DNA of 49,550 nt from Eubacterium sp. (GCA_017475785.1 JAFVEX010000140.1:1-49550); one strand, 5' to 3'; positions 23,360 through 32,015 are shown, counted from the stretch's first letter. The notes: generated from the sequence alone by a model not told the origin. Translations and numbers: made by a program.

Positions 23360-23599
23360 ATGAACACACAAGGAGCCTGCAGGGCATGTATTAACTGCAT
23401 ACAGTGTCCGGAAGCGGACAGAGGGCTGATGTGCACAAGCTTCGACAATGGGATCAGAAAGGAGGTGCAGAATGGCAAGAGCAAGAGATCCGGCAGCACC
23501 AATGATAGAGGCGCTGTTCGGAACGGAGATGCAGCCGGTGAGACTGACCGTGCTGGCGAACAAAACAGGGATTCCACGAAGATCATTAGAGAATTATAG
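23360..23599 (+). CDS. Possible small cysteine-rich protein
   Basis: An open frame with a Cys cluster at its start (ACRACINCIQCPEADRGLMC), which could bind zinc. Its second half overlaps the well-supported gene at 23472 in another frame. No strong ribosome site is present. Only the first 37 codons look protein-like, so it may be a remnant. Confidence 0.3.
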   Translation: MNTQGACRACINCIQCPEADRGLMCTSFDNGIRKEVQNGKSKRSGSTNDRGAVRNGDAAGETDRAGEQNRDSTKIIREL

Positions 23600-23693
23600 A
23601 AAAGATCCATGGAGCATCCCGGCCGGACGGATGCGGAAACTGATCAAGGCGAGGCAGTTGACAGATGAGCAGATAACAAAGATGTGGAGATGA
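23472..23693 (+). CDS. Small putative DNA-binding phage protein
   Basis: A 73-aa basic protein starting MARARDPAAPMIEALFG after GGAGGTG. LTVLANKTGIPRRSLENYRK resembles a helix-turn-helix, and the IPAGRMRKLIKA tail is common in small phage regulators. The longer frame from 23448 lacks a ribosome site. It is followed at once by a small membrane protein. Function unknown. Confidence 0.7.
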   Translation: MARARDPAAPMIEALFGTEMQPVRLTVLANKTGIPRRSLENYRKDPWSIPAGRMRKLIKARQLTDEQITKMWR

Positions 23694-23695
23694 AT

Positions 23696-23881
23696 ATGCA
23701 AGATAGAATGACGATACTCAGGGATTACATTTACAATGCGCTGTTTGTTCTGGCGATCATCGGATTCATTTTCAGTCTGGGGATGCTGGACGGGATCGGC
23801 CTTGTCGGCCTGCTGCAGTTCGGGCTGTTCATGGCGACAGGCACATACATCATTGTGTACCTGATGGGAAAATGGGAATGA
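23696..23881 (+). CDS. Small two-helix membrane protein
   Basis: A 61-aa protein with two hydrophobic stretches, about residues 11-29 and 34-56. GGAG six bases upstream favours the ATG at 23696, overlapping the end of the previous operon neighbour by spacing only. It lies in the early region, away from lysis genes, so superinfection exclusion or membrane anchoring are possible; neither is shown by sequence. Confidence 0.6.
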   Translation: MQDRMTILRDYIYNALFVLAIIGFIFSLGMLDGIGLVGLLQFGLFMATGTYIIVYLMGKWE

Positions 23882-23984
23882 GCCCACAGGCTGGCACAGC
23901 AGCGAGGGGCTCGAAAAATGACACTGTGATTATACCATGGAAAGGTGAGGAATGGAATGAAAAGAATTGAGAGGAGGAAAGAGA

Positions 23985-24221
23985 ATGCGGTCGTCAGGAA
24001 TCAGGAGATTCACACGGAAAAACGCTATTAACGGCGCGTACTGGATGCCCATGGACTATGTAGGGGAATTCAGGACTGTGGGTGACCAGGGCAGATATAC
24101 AGCATACGGGGATCTTGTTGATAAGCTGGGGAAGTGCGAGGACTTCCTGGAGCTGCTTGAGAAACATATATACGACCTGCCCCAGGAGGTAAGGGACAGG
24201 TACTTTGAAATCAGTAAATAA
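23985..24221 (+). CDS. Hypothetical phage protein
   Basis: A 78-aa soluble protein, MRSSGIRRFTRK..., with a strong GAGGAGG ribosome site. The second half is acidic and helical (LVDKLGKCEDFLELLEKHIYD). I do not recognise the family. Two GC-rich hairpins follow it, suggesting the end of a transcription unit. Confidence 0.65.
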   Translation: MRSSGIRRFTRKNAINGAYWMPMDYVGEFRTVGDQGRYTAYGDLVDKLGKCEDFLELLEKHIYDLPQEVRDRYFEISK

Positions 24222-24224
24222 AAA

Positions 24225-24345
24225 CGCCCGCACAGGGAAGGTGCGGGCGCGGCCGAATGGCAAAAACCATAACACGATCGGTTAACAGTATTGTATGCCG
24301 AAGGCCGCGGAAAGTCAATAAGGGCGGGGCTTTTTTAAAGCCCCG
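24225..24345. other. Two perfect GC-rich hairpins in a gene gap
   Basis: CGCCCGCAC (24225-24233) pairs with GTGCGGGCG (24241-24249). CGGGGCTTT (24325-24333) pairs with AAAGCCCCG (24337-24345). Neither has a following T tract. They lie just before the HUH Rep-like gene, so they could be a replication origin feature, an attenuator or plain terminators. Confidence 0.45.
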
Positions 24346-24384
24346 TGACATCTTGATAACAATATTAAAGATAGGTCAAAAACC

Positions 24385-25101
24385 ATGGCATACAAGGAAC
24401 GGAAATATGCATTCCGGTACGCGGTGGAGGTGGAGCAGTATCACAGTGCCAGGCACAGGCCTCCCGGGCAGGAACGGGAACCAAGAAAGAAACCGACGCC
24501 GGAGCAGGTGCGGCGGAATAACCAGAGAGAGAAAGAGAAGAAGTGCCGGCACAGGCTGCGGGGGCATTTCGACGTAGATGATTATTTCGTCACGCTGACA
24601 TACAGGCGGGAGGGCAGGCCTGAGGGCATGGATCAGGCAAAGGACCATTTCAGGAAGTTTGCCAGGAAGCTGCAGCGTGAATACAGGAAGCGCGGGCAGG
24701 AGCTGAAATGGATCCGGAATATCGAGGTCGGGTCGAGGGGAGCATGGCATGTGCATGTGGCCGTCAACAGGATCCCGGACGGTGACATCCTGATCCGGAA
24801 AGCATGGAAGCACGGAAGCGTGCAGCTCCAGCTGATGGACGACAGGAACGAGTTCAGGGAACTGGCATCATACCTGACAAAGACACCCGACACGGATCCG
24901 CGCCTGGCTGATACAAACTACAGCACCTCCCGGAACCTCCCGTTGAAAGAACCGGAGGAAAAGATCGTCCACTGGAAGACCTGGAGGAAGATCCGGATCC
25001 CGGAAGGCTGGTATCTGGACAAGGGTTCATTTGCGGAAGGGATCAACCCGGTGACCGGGTATCCGTTCAGGAAATACACGATACTGCGAAAGAGGGAATG
25101 A
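24385..25101 (+). CDS. HUH endonuclease, Rep-like replication initiator
   Basis: A 238-aa basic protein with the three rolling-circle Rep motifs in order. Motif I is YFVTLTYR (67-74), motif II the HUH motif WHVHVAVN with His122 and His124, and motif III YLTK with Tyr163 and Lys166. HUH nucleases nick one strand through a 5'-phosphotyrosine. Microvirus and plasmid Reps share FxTLTY and HxH. No helicase or primase gene is seen in this early region, so this protein may start phage replication. A mobilisation or transposition role is the alternative. The ATG at 24385 has no strong ribosome site. Confidence 0.75.
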   Translation: MAYKERKYAFRYAVEVEQYHSARHRPPGQEREPRKKPTPEQVRRNNQREKEKKCRHRLRGHFDVDDYFVTLTYRREGRPEGMDQAKDHFRKFARKLQREYRKRGQELKWIRNIEVGSRGAWHVHVAVNRIPDGDILIRKAWKHGSVQLQLMDDRNEFRELASYLTKTPDTDPRLADTNYSTSRNLPLKEPEEKIVHWKTWRKIRIPEGWYLDKGSFAEGINPVTGYPFRKYTILRKRE

Positions 25102-25102
25102 A

Positions 25103-25537
25103 TTGCTGGTAAATATCTATATCGACACTGAGAACCAGATACCGAGGAAACAGCCGCACAGGTACGGATATGTGATCGAAGCGGAAGGCTATGAAGACAG
25201 GACGGTGTCGGGGTTCGGGGAAGCAGACGAAACATTCAACGGAACCGTGCTGACAGCGCTTCTGGCTGCCCTCGGGAGGATCCGGGCGAAGTGCGAGCTC
25301 CGGATCTGCCTGCGGAACAGCCGGATCGGGCGTGACCTGATTGTAAATATGCCGAAATGGCGCCAGAACGGATGGACATGCGGCAGCGGCAGGCCAGTTG
25401 CGAATGCAGAACTATGGAAAAAGGTCGACAACCGCATCCGGGAACTGAAAATATCGAACATCGTGTTCGAAAATATGGACCGCCATGCGCGCAGTTCATG
25501 GATTCAGGCAGAGATTAAGAGGCAAATAATTACTTGA
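25103..25537 (+). CDS. RNase H-like fold protein
   Basis: A 144-aa protein starting at TTG (25103), overlapping closely the Rep-like gene end. The pattern resembles viral RNase HI: an early strand with Asp (NIYIDTENQ), a central FNGTVLTALLAALGRI helix with no clear Glu in place, NSRIGRDLIVNMPKW, and NAELWKKVDNRI. It may remove RNA primers or be a degenerate relative. Neighbouring Rep and PcfJ-like genes place it in a DNA-processing module. Confidence 0.6.
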   Translation: MLVNIYIDTENQIPRKQPHRYGYVIEAEGYEDRTVSGFGEADETFNGTVLTALLAALGRIRAKCELRICLRNSRIGRDLIVNMPKWRQNGWTCGSGRPVANAELWKKVDNRIRELKISNIVFENMDRHARSSWIQAEIKRQIIT

Positions 25538-25602
25538 ATTCGGATTTTTTTGAGAAAAGTACCGAAAAAAATGAGGTTGACATTTTTGAACAGGAGAAAA
25601 AC

Positions 25603-26148
25603 ATGTTTGAAAAATATGGGGAATTTGGAAGCTGCGGGGAGATCAATGCGAAGGCGGAACAGCTGTTCAACAGCGGGGATGCGCAGGGAATCCGTGACCT
25701 TGCCGCGGAAAACGGTCTGCCGTCAGAACTGACGGAGGCCTATCTGGAAGGTGATATCCCGGAGCTGTGTGATGCGCTGACGGCAGCGGCCGGCAAACTG
25801 GACATCGAGGAGCAGGATATTGTGATGGTAGGAGTAATGGAGGACTGGCTGGGGTACATACAGGCGCAATGCCTTGAAAACAGTGAACTGGCCATCGCTG
25901 TGCGGTCAAAGAAGAAAAGCCTGAAGGGCTGCCTGGCGGAGCTGCTGCTCTGGTCGCTCCTGAACCAGAAGAAGGTGGACAAGGAAATCCTGGGTTCTGT
26001 TGAAAAGGCTGTAAAAACACAGAAGATCGACCTGAAGAAGCAGGCCGGTATTGAGCCGCGGTGGCTGCAGCATACCAGGATCGGGATCATGAACATGCGG
26101 ACAGCGAAGCAGCTGATCCTCAGATACTATCTCGGGGAGGCGCGCTGA
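25603..26148 (+). CDS. Hypothetical protein, possibly PcfK-like
   Basis: A mostly helical 181-aa protein, MFEKYGEFGSCGEINAKAEQL.... I prefer the ATG at 25603, six bases after AGGAG, over the TTG at 25534, which would add 23 residues. It precedes a PcfJ-like gene; in conjugative plasmids pcfK and pcfJ are neighbours, which is the only ground for the name. The stop overlaps the next start (TGATG), showing translational coupling. Confidence 0.6.
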   Translation: MFEKYGEFGSCGEINAKAEQLFNSGDAQGIRDLAAENGLPSELTEAYLEGDIPELCDALTAAAGKLDIEEQDIVMVGVMEDWLGYIQAQCLENSELAIAVRSKKKSLKGCLAELLLWSLLNQKKVDKEILGSVEKAVKTQKIDLKKQAGIEPRWLQHTRIGIMNMRTAKQLILRYYLGEAR

Positions 26149-26702
26149 TGGCGGAATATGCGTTCAAGATGTTCAATAAGGACCTCACATGCACGTTGGG
26201 CAGAGGAAGGTTCCAATATGAGCCTGGTGTTTGGATCGAGGAACCGGCAGCGGACTGTGCCAGGAATGGATTCCACTGCGCGAAGAACCCGCTGGACTGT
26301 CTGGATTACTACAACTGGGACACAAGCAGGTGCTGGATTGTGGAGATCGGGGGCGACATCGATGAAGATGCGCGTGATTCAAAGATTGCCTGTACGCGGA
26401 TCCGGCTGGCGAAGGAGCTGACGCTTACGGGCTTTGTGCTGCAGGCCTGCAGATATATGCTCGCACACCCGGAAATGCCCGACAGTCACCGCGTGAGGCG
26501 GGAACAGGGCGAGGCCGGCCATGGACGTTTCGTGATAGTCCGGGGAAAGCATCCGCAGGCCAGAGGTAAGCATGGCGACGTGATAGCGCTCCTAAAAGAG
26601 GCTGAGGACAGCAGGGAGGTCATGGAGCTCGGCACATTCATAATCGGCGACCCGGGCTTCACGCCGGACACCTGGTACAACGTGAGGGGCGAAGCAGTAT
26701 GA
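26148..26702 (+). CDS. Phage protein of the DUF7666 type
   Basis: A 184-aa protein with NGFHCAKNPLDCLDYYNW near residues 40-57, a pattern I associate with DUF7666 proteins of unknown function found in phages. The start overlaps the preceding stop and its own stop overlaps the next start by four bases (ATGA), so it belongs to a tightly coupled operon. The longer frame from 26061 runs back into the upstream gene and is rejected. Confidence 0.65.
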   Translation: MAEYAFKMFNKDLTCTLGRGRFQYEPGVWIEEPAADCARNGFHCAKNPLDCLDYYNWDTSRCWIVEIGGDIDEDARDSKIACTRIRLAKELTLTGFVLQACRYMLAHPEMPDSHRVRREQGEAGHGRFVIVRGKHPQARGKHGDVIALLKEAEDSREVMELGTFIIGDPGFTPDTWYNVRGEAV

Positions 26703-28819
26703 GAAAACGGGAGTGCCTGAAGTCAGAACCGTGCGAAGTGCCTGCTGTGAATGTGCTGAAGAAAGAACCATGGAATGGCGGGACGATCGGCGTGATTGCA
26801 AAGTGCCAGCTGATTGTAAGCGGTGACAGACCGGTGCTGAATGTTGACCTGTTCCGGGACGGATTTCTGATTGTCCGGTATTTTGCAGACAGGGCGAGCG
26901 GATATCACGCGGCATGGATCGTCAGGATAGATGAATGGCGCAAACTGAACATTCAGAATGCCGTGAATGTAGCATGTAATCGGAGTCCGAACTACAGGGA
27001 ATACTATCCATATGCGGACTACGTTTACTGGGACTATGAAACGGCGGAAGACAAAAAGGTTCAGCGCGATTATTTTGGGACAGAACTGCAATACTGGGAG
27101 TCAGACCTTCAGAGGGAGCGCCGCATACGCCAGCTGAATAATAAGCAGGACCGCATCACGTACATGATGGAAAAGGAGATAGAAGAAATCCCGGAAGACT
27201 TCTGCAGATGGGTATCGAACAGTGTGTTCGATCGCAACTATCTGTTCCAGCGGAAGGGCAGGATGGTCCGGTGTATCTGTACGGCCTGCGGCAGCGGCTG
27301 GAACAAAAAGAAGGCATACGGAATCGGCAAGAAGACCTGCCCGAAGTGCGGTGCGGAAGTCACTGGGACATACAAAGATCAGGAAACGGCAGGACAAAGA
27401 GCGGTTTATCTCCTGCAGAAAGCCGGTGACAGATGGGTGGAGCGCGTGTTCAATGCAGTCTGCACGTGGTTCCGCGGGAACCCGAAGCAGATTGATCTGG
27501 AGGAAACGATCCGGATCTTCATCCCAAAAGGGAAAACCTGGGGAGAGTGCTTCTACTATGTCACGGTTGCACGTGACGGCACAAGCCTGTGGTGGGATAC
27601 AAACAAGAGAAGCTGGCGGATGAAAGCGGGCTACCTGTACCCTGGTAATTTACAGGAGGTGTCAGAATACTGGCCGGAAAGGCTGAAACACTGCGGAATG
27701 GACGTGCTCGCAGCCCATGCGGTCAAATTCAATGTCAATAACATGATAATCCACTGGCACGCAGTTCCGTGGCTGGAATATGTCATTAAGGGCGGCTTCT
27801 GCAGAATTGCACAGGAGACCATCGGCGAACGTTGGTGGGTAAAAGCGGGCATGGTTAACAGCAGCGGGCGGAACCCGCAGGATGCCTTCCGGCTGGACGA
27901 GGGAAGGGTAAACCGTTTGCGTCAGATGGACGGAGGACACACGGTTCTCGGGTGGCTCCAGTATGAGAAGGCCACGGGTACGAAGATCTCACAGAAAAAT
28001 CTTGTCGAACTGGACCGGAGAGGGATCCGTTGTGATGAGAGTGATGTATGGAAGCTGCTGTCATACGTAAGAAAGCCGGATGTGTTCGCGAACTATATCA
28101 GGAAGCAGGCAAAGCTGTCAAAGATGAGTTACAGGGACGTGATCAACACCTGGGTTGACTATCTGGACATGGCGAAGAACCAGAAACTGAATCTGGCACA
28201 TGAGATCTTCTATAAGCCGAAGAATCTTGCTGCGGCGCATGACGAATGTGTCAGGGCAGGCCAGAAGAAGGAAATGATGGAGCGGGCAGCGGTAATCCTC
28301 GGGAAATTCCCGGACGTTGAAAAGATCATGGATTCGGTAAGGGAAAAGTATTCCTACCGCGGGAAAGATTACAGCATCGTGGTTCCGGAGAACGTGATAG
28401 ACATCATTCATGAGGGGCGGGCGCTCGGACACTGCATCGACACGACAGACCGGTATTTTGACCGGATCCAGCACAGGATAACCTATCTGGTATTTCTCCG
28501 GCGGACAGATGTGATTGACCTGCCGTTCTACACACTGGAGATCGAGCCGGGCGGCACGGTGCGCCAGCAGAGGACAACGGGCAACAGACAGAACAAAACT
28601 GATGTGAAGGATTACATGCCTTTTATCCGGGAGTGGCAGGAAACTGTGTGGCAGCGGATCACAGAAGAAGATCAGCGGCTGGCAGCGGAAAGCCGTGCTA
28701 CCAGGATCAGGGAATACAGGGAGCTCAGGGAAAAGAAAGAGAAGGTCTGGCACGGAGCACTGGCGGGGCAGCTGCTTGCAGATGTGCTGGAGTCGGACCT
28801 GCTCGAAGCAGTAACGTAA
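26699..28819 (+). CDS. PcfJ-like protein
   Basis: A 706-aa protein. A zinc ribbon near residues 196-222 shows CxxC pairs (CTACGSGW and CPKCG). The C-terminal PcfJ-type region includes ALGHCIDTTDRYFDRI and PFYTLEIEPGG. PcfJ proteins occur in conjugative elements and phages; their biochemical role is not settled. A charged C-terminal helix follows. Coupled to the upstream DUF7666 gene by a 4-bp overlap. Confidence 0.8.
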   Translation: MRKRECLKSEPCEVPAVNVLKKEPWNGGTIGVIAKCQLIVSGDRPVLNVDLFRDGFLIVRYFADRASGYHAAWIVRIDEWRKLNIQNAVNVACNRSPNYREYYPYADYVYWDYETAEDKKVQRDYFGTELQYWESDLQRERRIRQLNNKQDRITYMMEKEIEEIPEDFCRWVSNSVFDRNYLFQRKGRMVRCICTACGSGWNKKKAYGIGKKTCPKCGAEVTGTYKDQETAGQRAVYLLQKAGDRWVERVFNAVCTWFRGNPKQIDLEETIRIFIPKGKTWGECFYYVTVARDGTSLWWDTNKRSWRMKAGYLYPGNLQEVSEYWPERLKHCGMDVLAAHAVKFNVNNMIIHWHAVPWLEYVIKGGFCRIAQETIGERWWVKAGMVNSSGRNPQDAFRLDEGRVNRLRQMDGGHTVLGWLQYEKATGTKISQKNLVELDRRGIRCDESDVWKLLSYVRKPDVFANYIRKQAKLSKMSYRDVINTWVDYLDMAKNQKLNLAHEIFYKPKNLAAAHDECVRAGQKKEMMERAAVILGKFPDVEKIMDSVREKYSYRGKDYSIVVPENVIDIIHEGRALGHCIDTTDRYFDRIQHRITYLVFLRRTDVIDLPFYTLEIEPGGTVRQQRTTGNRQNKTDVKDYMPFIREWQETVWQRITEEDQRLAAESRATRIREYRELREKKEKVWHGALAGQLLADVLESDLLEAVT

Positions 28820-28828
28820 GGAGGATTT

Positions 28829-29830
28829 ATGGATTACATGAACGGGGATGCGGCTGCAGTTGCGCCGGCGCAATTCCATCAGATGACCATCACGGAATGG
28901 ATGGACATGAAGAAGAAACTGGCGCAGGAACTGCAGAATGTGACGATGGGATTTGTCCGGATCGGGTATGCGCTCAGGAAGATTGATGACGGGAAACTGT
29001 ATGCGCAGGACGGTTACAGCAGCGTCGCAGAGTTTGCAAAAGCCGAATATGGCCTTGAGGGCTCTGCAGTGAGCCGGTTCATGGCCATCAACCGGAAATA
29101 CAGCATAGGCGGGTATTCTGAACGCCTGAGGCCTGAATTTATAGGCCTCGGGCAAAGCAAGCTTTCGGAAATGCTGGCGCTCCCGGATGAAGACCTTGGG
29201 ATGATACGGCCTGAGATGGCAAGGGAGGATATTCGCGAACTGAAGCGGTTTGAAAAAACGGAGCCGGAGGCCGGTGTGGCGGAGGATATCTTCCAGCTGT
29301 TCGAAGAGTTCTTCCGTGCAGATCCGGAAGCGGTCAGGGAGATCTACTCTGACCCGGATGATCCGCAGACACCATGCGGCCCGGAAGACCTGAAGGAGAT
29401 CATCAACCCGTCCGGGAGCAGGTCATTCCGGAAGGGAATGTATTTCGTGGCATTTTATGACCAGGATATCAAGGTCAAGAAGTTTGGCGAGCAGCAGCCG
29501 CGTACGCTCTCCTGGGAAGATCTGCACAGGATAATCCGTGCGATCTTCGCGGAATCTGCAGACGGCGCCTGCACATACGGAAATCATTTTGGAATCATCG
29601 AGGAGGATTCTGATGGACACGAGGGGCATAATGGAGCGGATAGAAAGACTGAAACAGGAGGATCCGGAGAAAGCCAGACAAGAGGAACAAAGACTGGAAG
29701 AACAGCTGAAAGCCCTGAGACAGATATTCCCGGAAAAACAGAAGGAGGAGAACCGGATCAGGAAGAAAGAACTGCAGGAGCAGAAGGAGACAATGAACCG
29801 GCTGCGGCAGCGGTCGTCGGGCAAAGATGA
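28829..29830 (+). CDS. Phage protein with helical N-terminal domain and disordered tail
   Basis: A 333-aa protein. The N-terminal 130 residues (MTITEWMDMKKKLAQELQ, DGYSSVAEFAKAEYGL, SAVSRFMAINRKYS) match a family common in Firmicutes phages and ICEs, perhaps a DNA-binding or partition-like protein; the function is unknown. Residues beyond 260 are Gly/Glu/Thr-rich and disordered. The frame meets TGA at 29828, yet protein-like codons resume in the same frame after a second stop at 29903, hinting at a truncated C-terminus. AGGAGG precedes the start. Confidence 0.7.
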   Translation: MDYMNGDAAAVAPAQFHQMTITEWMDMKKKLAQELQNVTMGFVRIGYALRKIDDGKLYAQDGYSSVAEFAKAEYGLEGSAVSRFMAINRKYSIGGYSERLRPEFIGLGQSKLSEMLALPDEDLGMIRPEMAREDIRELKRFEKTEPEAGVAEDIFQLFEEFFRADPEAVREIYSDPDDPQTPCGPEDLKEIINPSGSRSFRKGMYFVAFYDQDIKVKKFGEQQPRTLSWEDLHRIIRAIFAESADGACTYGNHFGIIEEDSDGHEGHNGADRKTETGGSGESQTRGTKTGRTAESPETDIPGKTEGGEPDQEERTAGAEGDNEPAAAAVVGQR

Positions 29831-29963
29831 ACTGATGGACAAGGATCCGGCGCTCCGGAAACCTATCGCGGGATTGATCCGGGATCTGCGGAGGAAGGAA
29901 CATAAGGATTTGGGCCGGCGCAATTCCAGGCGGAAAAAGAGACGGCATGGGAAGCCGGCCTGA
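29613..29963 (+). CDS. Charged coiled-coil protein overlapping the previous gene
   Basis: A 116-aa, very charged protein (MDTRGIMERIERLKQEDPEK...) predicted to be a long coiled coil. GAGGAGG with proper spacing precedes its ATG. It overlaps the disordered tail of the previous gene by 218 bp in another frame. The end turns into Arg/Lys-rich sequence, and a plausible coiled-coil continuation exists in the other frame after 29906, so the 3' end may be frameshifted. Confidence 0.5.
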   Translation: MDTRGIMERIERLKQEDPEKARQEEQRLEEQLKALRQIFPEKQKEENRIRKKELQEQKETMNRLRQRSSGKDELMDKDPALRKPIAGLIRDLRRKEHKDLGRRNSRRKKRRHGKPA

Positions 29964-30130
29964 AGCAGCGGCTGGCAGATTTGGCAGAGGAGCTCAGCAG
30001 GGCTGTCCGTGAACTGCAGGGGACGATAGACAGGAAAAAAGTGGGCGCAGGCAGGGATGCAGGCAGATGCCATAGCAGGCCTGATCAATGAGGCTGGAAG
30101 ACTGCAGGGGCAATTGATGGAGGGTAAATT

Positions 30131-30511
30131 ATGACAATTACAGGATATTGCAATTTCTGCGGGCAGGGGAAAGTAGTCGATATCCCGGATGAAACGCCGG
30201 AGCGCATCAGGGACGAAGAAGCGAACCACAGCGCAAGCCTCGGATGTTCGTGCAAAGAAGGATCCGACTGGCGCGCGAACATGCTGGTCATCGAAAAGTG
30301 CTCCGACAACATCGAAATGATGTTCCGTGAAAGACATCCGGACATCGCGGATATATTCCAGGACGCGAAGGGGATCGTATACAACGGAGACATTAAACGG
30401 ATCACATGCATCACGCCGGAGGGCGGGATCGCGGCCATGTACAGAAAGGGCGGATCCATTGAACTGAAGTACACAGAGAAACACGAAACAACGATGTCGG
30501 CAGACTGGTGA
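30131..30511 (+). CDS. Hypothetical cysteine-containing phage protein
   Basis: A 126-aa protein, MTITGYCNFCGQGKVVDIPD..., with an N-terminal CxxC and a second Cys pair (GCSC), likely a small zinc site. A stretch around IKRITCITPEGGIAAMY suggests a beta-rich C-terminal half. The family is not recognised with certainty. The stop overlaps the next start. It belongs to the early operon. Confidence 0.6.
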   Translation: MTITGYCNFCGQGKVVDIPDETPERIRDEEANHSASLGCSCKEGSDWRANMLVIEKCSDNIEMMFRERHPDIADIFQDAKGIVYNGDIKRITCITPEGGIAAMYRKGGSIELKYTEKHETTMSADW

Positions 30512-30858
30512 TGCAGTACTTGAAAAACAAGACAAAAAAGAGAAGAATCCGGCATCCGGAAAGCATCCTGCATCGTAAGGATGGAACATGCTATTTGTGC
30601 ATCTCCATAAACAACGATTTCAGGCTGCATGCCTATGTGGAAGCGCACCATGTGTTTCCCGGGGCAGCGGGACGCAGGGTCTCTGAAGAAAACGGGCTGA
30701 AGGTCTGGCTGTGCCGAGCGCATCATAGGGACAGCGCGGCAGCGGTACACCGGAACCACGACAACATGCTCCTGATCCAGCAGGACGCGCAGAAAGCTTT
30801 CCTGCGTACCCGTACAATGCAGGAGTGGATGCGCACTGTTGGGAGGAACTATATATAA
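30511..30858 (+). CDS. HNH/Ref-like zinc nuclease
   Basis: A 115-aa protein with CYLC, EAHHVFPGAAGRR, then NGLKVWLCRAHH and a final His/Asn-rich helix. This matches small HNH-type phage proteins related to the P1 Ref nuclease, with paired Cys/His zinc ligands. It may nick DNA during recombination or packaging. The start overlaps the preceding stop (TGATG). Confidence 0.65.
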   Translation: MQYLKNKTKKRRIRHPESILHRKDGTCYLCISINNDFRLHAYVEAHHVFPGAAGRRVSEENGLKVWLCRAHHRDSAAAVHRNHDNMLLIQQDAQKAFLRTRTMQEWMRTVGRNYI

Positions 30859-30914
30859 CCGCCCAGAAAACAGAAAGGAGCGTTTCCGGGATTTTTTACA
30901 CCACACGACACAAA

Positions 30915-31110
30915 GCGCCCGGAGGGCGGCCGGGCGCAAAAGGTAATATCCGGCAATGATGATATTGTGCAGCCGGTTATTATATCACCGCAGGGAGTCA
31001 GCCTGCGGAGCCGGGGGCGGGCTGACCGCCCAAGGGGCTGTGTGAGAGGCCGGCGAAAACCAAACACGCAGCCCCGCAGCCGTAACAAGAATGCAGCGCC
31101 TTATTTTTTT
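30915..31110. other. Non-coding gap with hairpins
   Basis: In the 268-bp gap, GCGCCCGG (30915-30922) pairs with CCGGGCGC (30930-30937). GGGGCTG near 31034 pairs with CAGCCCC near 31071, followed 25 bases later by a run of seven T (31104-31110). An intrinsic terminator is possible but the spacing is poor. Open frames here are shadows. Confidence 0.4.
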
Positions 31111-31126
31111 ACGTCAGAGGGTGAAA

Positions 31127-31306
31127 ATGAGAAAACTGAAAGGGACAGCAAACTACGTGAACGAGGTACTGCGCCAGGACGCGCAGGAGCTGAAAGAACA
31201 CTGCGAGAATGCGAAGACATGCGAGGGGTGCCCGTTCCACGTGGAACCTTATGGGTGCCGGATCAAGGAGCCGTGCAGGTGGGAGGGGGTAAACGATGAG
31301 ATTTGA
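31127..31306 (+). CDS. Small cysteine-rich phage protein
   Basis: A 59-aa protein, MRKLKGTANYVNEVLR..., with CEGCPFHVEPYGCRIKEPC near its C-terminus, a four-Cys cluster that could bind zinc or iron. The start at 31127 follows GAGGGTG and is preferred over 31091. It overlaps the dut start by 11 bp. Confidence 0.6.
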   Translation: MRKLKGTANYVNEVLRQDAQELKEHCENAKTCEGCPFHVEPYGCRIKEPCRWEGVNDEI

Positions 31307-31784
31307 AAAAGTATCCTTCAGGGAATTCAAGAAGCACACCAACAGCGTCATGCACTGCGGGGCTGATGAGTATGACGCCATACATCTTCCGGCACGAAGC
31401 ACAGCCGGATCCGCGGGATATGACATCGAGAGCCCGGTCAATATCACTATTCCGGGCAATTGTGCCCGTGTGATCCCCACAGGCCTGAAGGTGCACATGG
31501 AGGAAGCCTGGGCAATGCTGCTTTTTATACGCTCCAGCCTTGCCATCAAGAAGGGCATTGAGCTGCAGACGGGCGTATCAGTCATTGACAGCGACTACTA
31601 CAACAATCCGGATAATGAAGGGCACATCTTTATCGCGGTCCGCAACATTTCCTCACGGCCTGTCCTGGTCACGGCCGGCGAGAGGATCGCGCAGGGGGTG
31701 TTTGTGATATTCGGGAAGACGGTAGATGATAACGCTGTGGGGCAGCGGTCAGGAGGGATCGGGAGCACGGATGAGGAACGATAA
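31296..31784 (+). CDS. dut: dUTP diphosphatase
   Basis: Hydrolyses dUTP to dUMP, keeping uracil out of phage DNA. All five trimeric dUTPase motifs are present: STAGSAGYDIES (1), RSSLA (2), GVSVIDSDYYNN (3), GERIAQGVF (4) and RSGGIGSTD (5). At 162 aa the length is normal. Its end overlaps the next gene by 14 bp, so the two are translated together. Confidence 0.93.
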   Translation: MRFEKVSFREFKKHTNSVMHCGADEYDAIHLPARSTAGSAGYDIESPVNITIPGNCARVIPTGLKVHMEEAWAMLLFIRSSLAIKKGIELQTGVSVIDSDYYNNPDNEGHIFIAVRNISSRPVLVTAGERIAQGVFVIFGKTVDDNAVGQRSGGIGSTDEER

Positions 31785-31995
31785 GAAGCAGCTGTGCGTC
31801 AAATGCGCTTATTCCGGCACGATCGGATCGGGCGCCGGGAAGAGTGGCGCGGACAGGGCAAATTACACATTCTGCGACTACCTGTGCATCACAAAGTCCA
31901 TGAGGCCATGCCCGGCGGAAGACTGCACGGTATACAAGCCGAGACGGAGAAAACGGAAGGCGCTGACGCCATGGAGCCACTACCAGGCTGAATAG
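31771..31995 (+). CDS. Small cysteine-rich phage protein
   Basis: A 74-aa protein, MRNDKKQLCVKCAYSG..., with CVKC, CDYLC and CPAEDC: six or more cysteines, probably two zinc knuckles, and a basic tail (KPRRRKRKA). Binding to nucleic acid is likely but unproven. Starts inside dut. Confidence 0.55.
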   Translation: MRNDKKQLCVKCAYSGTIGSGAGKSGADRANYTFCDYLCITKSMRPCPAEDCTVYKPRRRKRKALTPWSHYQAE

Positions 31996-32015
31996 AAGAC
32001 TTGAAGGAAACACCT

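Noticed and set aside
28118..30589. Large minus-strand frames opposite the PcfJ-like and following genes
   Set aside because: Shadow coding with His/Arg/Phe-rich content; the plus-strand genes have ribosome sites and coupled starts.
30967..31299. 110-aa plus-strand frame in the gap before dut
   Set aside because: Crosses GC-rich hairpins and the real small gene at 31127 in another frame; Arg/Gly-rich and unsupported.
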